From the NCBI GenBank assembly GCA_963678675.1, contig OY783192.1:34751250-34815249 (forward strand): a stretch of 64,000 nucleotides of DNA, read 5' to 3'. A program made the position numbers and the translations under genes. The stretch is from Xiphydria camelus (Eukaryota; Arthropoda; Insecta; Hymenoptera; Xiphydriidae). The notes under the pieces were generated by a model. The model made no database searches and was not told the DNA's origin. It worked only from the letters and a program-made list of their open reading frames with translations. Positions 38,680 through 49,215 of this stretch are shown piece after piece. Position 1 is the stretch's first letter. Each line of letters starts with the position of its first letter.

Positions 38680-38748
38680 CGTAGTGCCAAAATCTGAGCA
38701 CTCTCTCTCTCGTTAGTGCCCTTCATTTCACATCTGTTTTTCTTCGTG
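38680..38748 (+). repeat. Dispersed repeat, copy 2
   Basis: Direct copy of 37588-37644, diverged: AGTGCCAAAATCTGAGCACT, then CCCTTCATTTCAC and TTTTTCTTCGTG. A longer CT run sits between the blocks. Confidence 0.55.
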
Positions 38749-39406
38749 CGGGAAAATCAGAAACCCTCTGGCTACCTGCGACCCATGCGTACAGTTCTGC
38801 GGCTGAAGACGGACTCGCTTCCGCGCCTCCCGGGGCTTTTAAATAATTCCCCTTCTCCTCTCATCGCCTCCTTTACCCTTTACCGATCGCGCGCGAACGC
38901 GACACCCAAATAAAACAACGACAACGCGATATACCGCACGCGGAGTTTGTTATGGATTCCAGCGCAGCGTTTTTATACGGCGCAGAGAGATTTTCCCGCC
39001 CGATACGGGGGTAACCAAGGTGAAACCTTCTATTCGCTCGTGCCCGATGCATTCTCCGCGTGCTCCGCACTCGCCACGCGGAGCGGGGAGAGGAGCGATA
39101 AGAAAACCTTGAACCTCGTGCGAACAAGCGAGAGCGCGCATTGATCGACGATCGAACGCAGCGCTCCTTCCACGTGCGCGCGAGAGGTCCACGAAAACGA
39201 GGAAGCCGTCGCCTGTAAAGGGCGGACAAAGGCGGCGAACCGACGCGCCTTCGCGTTCGCCCGAAACGCGCGCACCGCCGCATGTCGATGCGTCCGCTTG
39301 CGCGTCGTCTCGCTGCACGAAAGAGCAACGTTTTGCGCGGAGAAGAAATGGCATTGCAGCGCGCGGGGATCCCCGAATATGGATCGAAGTGGGGATAACG
39401 TCGAGC

Positions 39407-39426
39407 GGGGGGGGGGGGGGGGGGGG
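39407..39426 (+). repeat. Poly-G tract (20 G)
   Basis: An uninterrupted run of G within CpG-rich intronic DNA. The length may be unreliable in the assembly. Confidence 0.8.
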
Positions 39427-41995
39427 TGAGAAAGAGCGAAGGGATGAGGAGAGAATGTTAATCATCCTCCGGAGGCATTCGACACGACTTTTAGTGGTGA
39501 CAAGGGGGGCGTGTCACCCGGAAGCGAAATTTCGCGATCTCCGAATATGGGACGAAGCGTCGTGGAACGAAGAGACGTTGATATAAAGAACTGGAAGAAA
39601 CGCGACGAGGAATCGTATCTTTTCTTCGAACGAGTTTAATCGTCGATTTTTCTCTCCGTGGATCGTCCCACGATGATTGTGCTTTACGCGGAACGCGGTT
39701 TATTCTGAGATTCCGTAAAAAGCTTCATTACAAATCGCACACGTGGGAACGCTCTCCGAGATACTCGGCTTTCATTCACAACAGCGATACTCGCGCTTAT
39801 CGGCATTCCATTGCGGCCCGCACGCGGTGCCACGCCGATAAATGCAAATTACTGTGCGAGGAGGTGTGCAGAGGATAATCCAGATAATTCGCGGTACGTT
39901 ATGTGGTTTACCAAAAATTCTCTTTCAATTTAAATCCTCCGGGCGTGAGTTAAATTACGTTTGAAGAGGGAAAAGAGACGATTAATTCCTGAATACGAAG
40001 TAAAAGAGAAGGTTGAGTAGTATAGGGTAAAAAAGCTCTGTGTACATCCGACGCCCGAAATGGAACGAAAAGAAGTCACGTAACAAAGAGAGGAGGCGGG
40101 TGATGAGTCAATTTCATTCATCGGACACGCGTGTGTGGTCGAGTGACGTTAAATGTGTCACAGGGACACCTCGGCGGGTGTAAATATTATCAGGCCGAGC
40201 GTCGCGTTGCTATCACACTTGCATTCCGCGCGGAATGCAAGCGGGGAATCGCGGGATCCGACCGGTTCCCATGACACCGCGCGCATCAATCCGCTCTTCA
40301 CGGAAAGCCATTCGGCTATCGCTCATCGCCCCTCGTCGCGGGATTATTTCCCGTTTCCGAGGAGAATTCGGGTAACTCCTCTCGACCCCCCTCTCATCGA
40401 CAGACGCGTCCTTCGAATCCGATAATCCGGCACGGGTGGGTTTAATCTTGCCGTGGGAAAGGGGAATCGTCCTCGTTCGTCCTTATTCTAGAATTTTGTC
40501 CCAATTTTCCACACGAGAAAGCAGGAAGGGCAGGCTGACACTGTACGAATTAAGCAAATTTATTCACGGAATTAATTGCGGTTACATTATTCCACGAGAG
40601 CGCAGGTGGAGCGGTTCCAACCGGTGGCGCCTGTCGACGCGCTCCGCGAGCTTTTGCCGCGTTCGCGCCCGTACAGTTGCACGGCGCCAGGCGCCCGAGC
40701 TTTCAAATGTATCAAAGGATTCGCGGTCAAAGTCAAATCGTCTCCGGCAATTTTAGGTATATCGACACGTTACCCACGAGAACGTATACGACGATGTTTC
40801 GGAAAGCATCCATTTTGATCAAACATCGCGTCGGTTCGGAATCGCGTCGTCTAAAAAGAAAAGAAAAATTAATCGCAATTTTATCCGATGTAAAACCAGA
40901 CATTCTCGCGCTAAAAAACCCGAACACGAAATGACTTCGTCCGTTTATCTTCGCGCGATCCCACGTGCGTGTGCCGGGCACGCGTGACTGCGCCACCTCT
41001 CGAGGATGTGGGACACAGGATGCGATTTACCGTAAGCCCCCGTTCCAACGGCGCGAGGAAGTGCGCGGTCGCCGCGGCGGCGATTCGAATCTCCGAAGAG
41101 TAGATGAGGAGGGGGGTGCGCGCGGGTAGAGGAATAGCGGGGAGGAAGAGAGCAGACGCCTCCCCCTCCCCCCGACAGGAAATTAATTAAACTCGAGGCA
41201 AAATACTCGCGCGCGAGCCGTCTCCTTCCTCGCAACGATAACGGGGCGACAGGATGTGGTCATTCCGAGCTTTCGCGGTGGTCGAGGGACGGGCCAGAGG
41301 CGGTTGAGGTCGCGATGGGAGACTATAAGACGATCCCGGTTTGACAAAGGAGCGCAGGAAGGATGTCCACCCACCCGTGATATCCTGTCGCGTCGCGCCA
41401 GGAAGAAAGTGTCAAACCCTTCCTTCGAATCTTCGCTCGATGACCTCCTTCGCTTCCTTCCGCCCCTTTCCTCTTGCGCGACGCCTCGCGATGGCAGATT
41501 ACGAAGTTTCACGCGCTTCCGCTCCCGACTCAGTTAAACTCCGCTGTTATATCGCACGCGCGAGCCCTGGCGACTCCTTCGCGCCCGAGGTTCGAATTTC
41601 AATGCGGGGGTGAAGTCATCGGCCGTCACCGCGCGCCGAGGAGGTGGCGACACGAAACGTTTGTTTTGACTGAACGCGGCGCTCTTTGGGTGCCACGTGC
41701 TCGATCGCTACATAGTTATACTTATCTGGAGTCGATTTGTACACGCATTCGATAAATACTTAGACTCTTTGCCGCGAGATTCGGTAGAACATTATTAGTC
41801 GACATGGTGCTTGACACCATACGCGAGTGTCGGGTTTCTTGGGGGGTGGGGGTGTTCCCTCGCACCGGATATCCGGGGTGGCTGTGTAGGAAAGCTTTTT
41901 GCTTTTCAACGCTTGGAGTTAATCAGGCCAACGGGGTATACGAGGGTTTTTTTTCTCTCGTCAAAGGATGTGATTTTTGGAGAATTATTTAAATA

Positions 41996-42277
41996 CATAT
42001 CGCCCCCTCTTAAGACTACAACTATGTAACTCAAATTTTCGATATTTTCAGTCATCTACTTTGTACCCAACTTTGTATCCAGCTTTATATCCAACTTTGT
42101 ACGCTCTTTTCGGTGTTACAACGAGATAAGGTCTGTCGCATATTTAAGGTTAGAAATCTAATAGTATGATATAGGTAGATACAATCACTAAAGCGACTAA
42201 TATATGAATGCAATAAGTGCACAATTTGAATACCGAAAATTCGAGTTACCTAGTTGTAGTATTAAGGTGACGATATA
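41996..42277. mobile_element. MITE with ~45 bp inverted ends, just before Myb exon 2
   Basis: The left arm (ATATCG, then TTAAGACTACAACTATGTAA and CTCAAATTTTCGATATT) recurs inverted at the right (AATACCGAAAATTCGAGTTA, then CCTAGTTGTAGTATTAAGG and CGATAT). Inside are four 12-bp direct units of the type CTTTGTAYCCAA (42060-42105). It has no coding capacity. The boundaries are approximate. It lies about 165 bp upstream of the exon's acceptor. Confidence 0.7.
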
Positions 42278-42440
42278 ATAATCGATTGATCAACCGTTCG
42301 GTTTCTCCGATAAATATAATTAGTCGAATTAGCTGTGCACTCAGTGCGCCTGGAATTTAGGGAATATTTGACGAACGACAAGATTATTTGCTCTCAATTT
42401 GTACCTCCTGATACAGTGAATTTTCTATTTTTGATTTTAG

Positions 42441-45400
42441 GTCACGCTCCGGATACGATTCCAGCAGCGGTGACGAGTCTGAAAGCGAGTGCAATCCGTA
42501 TGCGGCGCAGAACCAGAATACCGCGGCGCATTCGAGTCAAGGGAAGCATATAAATAAGGGTCGTTGGACGAAGGAGGAGGTGAGAACGAGAAACTTCAAT
42601 TTTCACTAATTTTGTATGGCGCGACTGGGAGCCGCGACGATTTAAATCGGGAAAAAATTCACCGGAATGCAACCATCCATTTTTTTCGTCGAATATTCGA
42701 CGCAGTTCTTTTTATTCCCACATTGTCTTTCACTCATCCTCGTCGAGAGAACCAGTGCTATTATCCCCGCGAAGAACGCCCGCACGTGTTCCCCATTTTT
42801 ATTTTTCAAGAAAGGCAAAGGCGTCCATACATCAAGGGGTTACCTACATACGCATCGCGTATAGGTAACCCGCGTTTCGCTTACATCAGAGGGACAGATG
42901 CACCTCAATGGCCCCGCAGACACGACGCGTCTAGGTACTCGGGGGCAAGCGGGGTATGGTTTCCCATGGGAAAGCGCAAGAGGGTCGATCACACGTGTCT
43001 CGTAAAAGAATGGCGCGCACCATAAATTTCCCCTCGCTATAGCGGGGCATCCCTTCGTGGCGTTGCAGTTTGATGCGTCGCGCATTAAACGCGCGTCCCT
43101 CCGCGTTGGAAGAATAATTACGATATCGCGTCGAAAGCTATCTCTTCTCGTTAACAAATAAGGGGACAAATGAGAGCGTGTATCGTGTTCGAAGGGAAGG
43201 AAATTCGATAAAATGTCCATTCGGTCGATACTGTTCGCGTGATCAACAAAGGCTTCCTTCGCAGGACGCGCTACTGAAGCAACTGGTCAGCTCAGCCGAA
43301 TCGTTCGGCTCCGGACCGAGATGGGATTCTGTAGCGGCCCACTTTCCCGACAGAAGCGACGTTCAGTGTCAGCAGAGATGGGCGAAGGTGGTGAATCCGG
43401 AACTGGTCAAGGGCCCGTGGACGAAGGAGGTGAGTGAAGGGGGGATGGAGAGCGTCGATCGGTCAGGGCCGGCGGGCAGGGCGCCGGCCTACTTCCGTCG
43501 CGGGCAACGGTGATCCGAAGGCGGAAAGATAATTCAGCGGGAGAGAGGACTTTAACTCGGCCCTCTCTCTTCCTCGTTTCGGGGGCCCGCTCGTATCGGG
43601 CCGGGTCCGAATGTGGAGCCGCCTTTAGGTCGTCTTTAAAGACCCGCCGGAACGGGTTTCGTTTGTGAGATTTTCCGGCAAGGGGTTCGAGGGAGGAAGA
43701 GGGGCGGACTGCTCGGATAGCGCATGGATTATCTCCGAACCGCGCCTAACTAGAAACCCGTTATTTCGTTGGAGCAATGGGGCGAGGAGAACCGAAGTTT
43801 GAGATAATATTATTCCCTCGAGATGCCCATATGCATTCGGACGACTTGGAAAAGTCAGGAAACTGTTAAACGAGTTTTAGATTTTTCTCGTGGCTCCTTT
43901 ACCTCGTCGTCCTTTTTCCGAAATTCGACGAATTGTGTGTATTTGATGCGCGAAAAATTGTGATACGAGGGTAACGCGGAGAGCTTATAATTAGGGCCTT
44001 ATACGCGTAAGATTTCTATAGCACTGGCGAGAAGGAACGGGGCATTACATTTATTCTGTTATGGCTATGCTTTCCCACGCAACATTCCACTGAGCATTGG
44101 CGCCGGTGCACGCGCGCGCTCGTGCTCGTCGAGGCCTTCTATACACGACCCCCTCCTTTCGCTACCTCGTGAGATGTAAGAGAGAAGACACGCTGCGCTA
44201 CAAAGTAAAATAATGTTGTTCATGATGTTCTAAAAGATTCGTTCCATGTTTCGTCGATGAAAAAAATGTTTCATCGTGGAGCTATTTGATATGTAGAACG
44301 TTAACATACGTATTATTACTGTAGAGACTCGCGCTAACACAGGAAGTTTCTCACGCGCGACGCATTTTGATGAGACGCAATAGATTAACAGTCCTTGATT
44401 TCTCATCGAGCCGTCAAGCAATTTAGCAAAGTCGAGTCACGGTATATTTTTCGATTAATACAAATCCGCCTTCCCCGATGAGTTCGCCCGAGAATGCATA
44501 ACTCGAACCATTCAAATATCTTCCCCGTCGACGACTCGTCGATCCCTTTTTTTTCCACCGCGTGCAAAACATCGCTTCGATGAAGGAAGGGGCGCGATGA
44601 AGACCTCCGCTCGAGAAGATTCTCTCGCTTTCAATGCCGCGGCAGGACCCACCTCGCGGCTGCTGCGACGCGCTGCAAACTCTGCAGCGCCAGGCGCAAC
44701 ACATCGACGCTCCCGCCGATACCACTCACACACGCTCGCACGCCCCAGTGGGGTATGCAATAAGAAAGTCGCGCGGAGGTGATGCTGTTGTGCACAGTGC
44801 CAATGCACTCGGCAACAGCCAAGGGCAAGCTCTCCGCGTTCCCTCTCTTTTCCTCCCTGCACGGTCGACGCGCAACGCTCGCTTCCATACATGCAACCCG
44901 CCAGCGTCCAGACTGCATTCGCGCGCGCGCGCGTCTGCTGCCTTGAAGTCTCCTTTCAGGGTCGTGAGCGTCTCGGGGATTCCGCGAAATCTCGAGCGGC
45001 GTTTCGCACCGGATGATAATGAGCGCGGAAAATGTCGAGCGTGGTCACGGATCGACCGGGCGGAGATTCCGATCGGTTTTCCTTCGTCGTCTCCGAATTG
45101 GGCATCAATTGCTCCCCGGGCTGAATTTATTTCCGTCATTGACCGCGTCTCGCGCAAAGATCTCACCGATGATTCGCTCGATGCGCAGGAGGACGAGAAG
45201 GTCGTCGAGCTTGTGGAGCGGTACGGGCCGAAGAAGTGGACCCTCATCGCTCGCCATCTGAAGGGTCGAATTGGCAAGCAATGTCGCGAGAGGTGGCACA
45301 ACCACCTCAATCCGGGGATCAAAAAGACGGCGTGGACCGAGGCGGAGGACAGGATCATCGTCGAGGCTCACCGCAGGGTCGGGAACCAGTGGGCGAAGAT

Positions 45401-48400
45401 CGCGAAGCTTTTGCCGGGTCGGACTGACAATGCTATCAAAAATCATTGGAACAGCACGATGAGGCGGAAGTACGAGGCGGAAGAGGGTAGAAGTACGGGG
45501 ACGAGAGGTGAGTGGGAGGGAGGTCGATCAGGGGTGAGCGAGGGCGACCACGCGAGGTGATTGTGAAGCTGGAAGACGATGCGATTCGATATAATTTCTA
45601 TCTCTCCAGGGAGGGGTAGAAGAAAAGCAGTGGCGGAGCCCTCCGTTGTCCCCAAGAAGGAACCCATAGTCGTTCAGGACGAGAACTCGAGTCACGACAT
45701 GCCGGCGAATTCGGTGTTGACGAGTCGGGACAGCAGTTCCACCGTGACGGCGATGAACGCCTCGCAGGGACTCGATCTCGATCAATTGGACTGGAGCAGG
45801 GCTTGGGAACACCAGCAGCACCAACAGGACGGCGGCCAGTACCAAAATCTGCTCCAGCTGAACGACCGAACACGAGGCGAGAATCAGCTGGACTCGCCGC
45901 CGAGGGTTGGGCAGTCGATCAGGATCAAGTCCGAGGTGTCACCCTTTTCCAAGTGAGTACCGAGTGCGAGATGAACGTAGTTCATACTTTGGTTGCGCGA
46001 ATTTGAAATTGAATTGATCTCGTCACTCGAATTGTCCTTCAGGTACTTCAACCTCGATATCGCCAGCGACGTGACGGACGGTCCGCGGACCTCCGACATT
46101 CGACTCCTGCCGATGCCCGACCTCGAGGAGGCTGCGAATCAGGCGGATAAGGAGAAAACTAGTCCCCCTCCGATTCTGCGCCGACGACGGAACGTCCAGA
46201 TCGCGCAGAGGACGGAAACGCCCGACAGCGGGAATCAGTCGGATTATTTGATGGGTCACCATCACCAACCGACGGGGACCACCGCGCCGTCGACGCCTAT
46301 CAAGCAACTACCCTTCAGTCCCTCGCAGTTCCTGAACAGCCTGAGTCCCGAAACCTCTTGGCCCAGAGCGAGCACGCCCATGGGCAGCCCAGGCCCTCTC
46401 ACCACTCCGCAGCCAACGGGGTTGCGAAGGAACCAAGCCGGTAAGTCGCCCCCGAGGAATGCCCGATGATCGCGCGTCGTTTATTCCTCTTCAATGTCCC
46501 TTCGATCTCTTGCAGACGGTAATACGCCGAGGACGCCGACGCCCTTCAAAAACGCCCTCGCCGAGCTGGAACGACGGAGCGGCGCGACGACGCAGCTGCC
46601 GGCCACTCCCAGTCGTCTCGATGCTCTCGCGGAAATTATCAAGCAGGAGACCGACAGAGAGAGTATGGCGGGTACCAGTATTCTTCAAGACTCGGGTTAC
46701 GGCACGGGAAGACGACGGGGGAAGGAGAACAGTGCCCCGGGTGGCAAGAGGGCTCGCAAGGCTCTGTGTCAGGCCTGGGCAAACTCGCAGGATTCCTCCG
46801 ATATGAGCTTTGCCGTCGAGACACCGGTTAGTTTTCCTTTTCAAAAATCGAACATCGACAGTTATCGCGAGTTCGTGGACGCGCGACCCTTTGTACACGA
46901 TCGCTGCTCACGTTCGTTTGTATTATTTTATATATTTTTCTTACAGAGTAAGAGTCTGGACACTTCGGTGCTATTTTCGCCGGCGTCGATGGCTCTGGAC
47001 GACAGTTTTTTAACCGCCGGACCGAGTCCCGTGAAGGTAGAACACCAACAAGCCCAAAGTCAAAGCCAAACCCAAAGCCACCATCAACCTGCCCTCTCCT
47101 GGTATTATTCCCGCACCCATCATCGCCTTTAGACACGCTAGCCGGCCTTTAATCTTTTTTTTTTTTTCTCTTTACTCGCGTTGACTATTCGTTGCTCTCT
47201 CTTCTATTACCTATTATTTATTTTAACCATATTACTTGTACCACGCCCCCTACTCCTCTTACAAGAGACCCTCTCCGCGCGGATTATTATCGTTAATCAG
47301 TATCCGCGTACATTAACAATGTCCGCGGGAGCAAGAGTGAATACACAAGGGAGGAAGTGGAGAGACTGTCGCACTTCCGTCCCTCGGAGCTTTTGCCTTT
47401 TTTATTATTATAATTTTTATTAATTTATTCGAGTATCTCTTGATTAACTCGCGATGTCAACGTCGTCGTATTGATTATCCGCAACTATTATTTATATTAA
47501 CTTATTCTAACTTACCCCCGTAAGCCTTCCTTCTCCTTGTTAATTATTTGTAGATACGCGGATACGCGAGAAATTAATTTATTAATCGTAACAATGTAGA
47601 GAAAGATACGTCTTTATCTTATTTAATTCTTAATGTTTTTCTTTTTCGTTTTTAAACGCAGCCGGGTCCAAGACACCGTGATTTATACGTACTTAATTTA
47701 TTATTTTTCTTTCTTTTTCGTCCGCACAGTCGTGCTACGCAGTGTCGTCTTTTTTGAAAATATTTATCGTACAAAAGACGAAATCGTCATATATAGGTAC
47801 AACTTTTATTTCTCTCCTGAAACTAGAGAGTATCGCGATTGATCATGCATAAGAAACGTTGAGATGATTATTCGATTGTTATATTTGTTTAATTAGGGCT
47901 GCGCGTAACGCACGAAATTATCTCGAGGAAAAGTGACGTGAGAAGTCTAATAGCGCGGATAATCCATGGATATTCTACGAACATTCCCATAAAACGGGTT
48001 CGTTCTGAAACCGGGCATGATTTTGTGTTAATAAAGTGGAGAAAAGAAATCGTCAGCATTAGGCTCGGACGTACTGTACATATCGGAATAGCCAGATTAC
48101 TCGCAAAACATCCATGGGATATTTCTGTGTTATTAGGAAATTTGGAAAAAACCACGTTTTTTGTTCTCTTTTTTTTCGTAACACGTATAGTGCATAGGAC
48201 TTAACCTCCTATACTTGTTTTTTTTTTTCGTATACAAACTCCGTTGCAGGAGCGTGGAGTGTTAATTCAGTTCTTTTTTTTTTGTTTTAAGTTGTTTTCG
48301 TATATATTTTTTTGATTCGTTGCAATTTGACACGTTGGGTTGCCGCATGTCTGTACTAACCACTCCCGACGCGCCCTCCCCCCTTCGACAGGCCTGGCCT

Positions 48401-49215
48401 AGCGTACCAAAGTACCTTCCAAGTCCCATCCTCGAAGCCCCTTAAAATGAGCAACCCAAAGATCGAGCGACGATTATAATATTGATATCGTACACGAAGC
48501 GGCGACGCATACCACTCGCGCACGAACCAAATATAGAGGCCTAGTCAGACGCGCGCACAGCACGCACACACACACACACATACAGACACACGTTCAGCCC
48601 CCGAGAGCGTAGTGAAAGCTTTATTCGATCGCGCACGAGGCGACGTACCGGAAAGAAGTCGAAAAACAGGAAGGGCCAGTCGATACGATCCCTTCTAATA
48701 ACGCGGCCACTTTTTTCCCTGGGAATTTTCTGGTTGGATCACCCCTACCCCCCCTCTATTTCGAAAACTAAGTTTGAAAAACTCTGTAGGCATTTTCTAA
48801 GTATATTTCTTAAACTGCCGGCTGTAGCTAGTGTGTCTATCCTTTCCAGACTTCCCACGACTTAACGTCCCTTCAGCGGAGAACTAGCGCCAAGAGGGCG
48901 ATCTTATTCGAGGGGATCGACAACCCCGGTAGCATCAGCCCTCTGCTTCTCAGGCCGCCAAAACGCGCAAAGGTGAGTTCCGACTTCGGCTCTCTTTCTC
49001 TCCCTTTCGCTGTTCACCCCGCCGCCCATCGCGAGATTCAGCGATCGAGCTTATTAATCGAATGTTTACCCGTGTCGCAGTTGCAGCTGGAGGCGCAATG
49101 GACGACGGTCGCCTGTGGCAGAACCCAGGACCAGTTGGAGATGACGAGAGCCGCTCGGCGTTTTCTCAGTGCCAACGGTTTCTTGGCTTTGCGTCCGCGT
49201 TCGCTGAATTTCTAA
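42441..49215 (+). CDS. Myb: Myb transcription factor (R1R2R3), exons 2-10
   Basis: Animal three-repeat Myb, DNA-binding regulator of G2/M genes and subunit of the Myb-MuvB/DREAM complex. Exons: 42441-42579, 43265-43429, 45189-45507, 45610-45952, 46043-46440, 46516-46826, 46947-47036, 48850-48972 and 49081-49215. With the exon at 21266-21360 the protein has 705 residues. R1 (KGRWTKEE ... VQCQQRW), R2 ([32 protein letters not shown]) and R3 ([32 protein letters not shown]) cover about residues 71-228. The conserved [12 protein letters not shown] and a [21 protein letters not shown] block form the vertebrate-type negative regulatory region. The last exon has [21 protein letters not shown], the conserved Myb tail. 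R1 has about four extra residues between its first two tryptophans. Exon 8 could also run on to a stop at 47132, giving a shorter tail. Confidence 0.94.
42580..43264 (+). other. Myb intron 2
   Basis: A GT-AG intron of 685 bp splitting R1 after WTKEE. No other feature was recognised. Confidence 0.7.
43430..45188 (+). other. Myb intron 3
   Basis: A GT-AG intron of 1.76 kb interrupting R2 after WTKE. The long open frame beginning at 44634 is intron sequence that happens to stay open into exon 4. Nothing else was recognised. Confidence 0.7.
46827..46946 (+). other. Myb intron 7: 120 bp, no stop, multiple of three
   Basis: Donor CCG|GTTAGT and acceptor TTCTTACAG. The 120 bp read through without a stop in the Myb frame, so retention would add 40 residues. 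Those residues are Phe- and basic-rich and do not resemble Myb, so splicing is the normal expectation. Confidence 0.65.
47037..48849 (+). other. Myb intron 8 or alternative 3' end region
   Basis: A 1.8 kb intron between exon 8 and the conserved C-terminal exons. If unspliced, the frame continues for 31 codons (a Gln/Ser repeat) to TAG at 47130-47132. It is AT- and T-rich, with a CA repeat near 48560-48585. A minor open frame at 47938-48204 is not recognised. Confidence 0.55.

Larger units (their letters stand above)
21361..42440 (+). other. Myb intron 1 (about 21 kb)
   Basis: It begins GTAAGT and ends TTTTAG. It holds the 4.8 kb transposon at 22223-27007, a diverged tandem repeat near 31370-31705, palindromic elements at 37285-37535 and 41996-42277, and many GA/CT and poly-G tracts. 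Between 27008 and 41995 the DNA is mostly CpG-rich low-complexity sequence. Long open frames there (for example 37154-36450 on the minus strand) show no recognised domain. No nested gene can be supported. Confidence 0.5.

Noticed and set aside
44634..45560. 308-codon frame that includes Myb R2 and R3
   Set aside because: Only 45189-45507 is Myb coding. The upstream 555 bp is intron that stays open by chance, shown by the phase-correct acceptor at 45188 and conserved EDEKVVELV directly after it.
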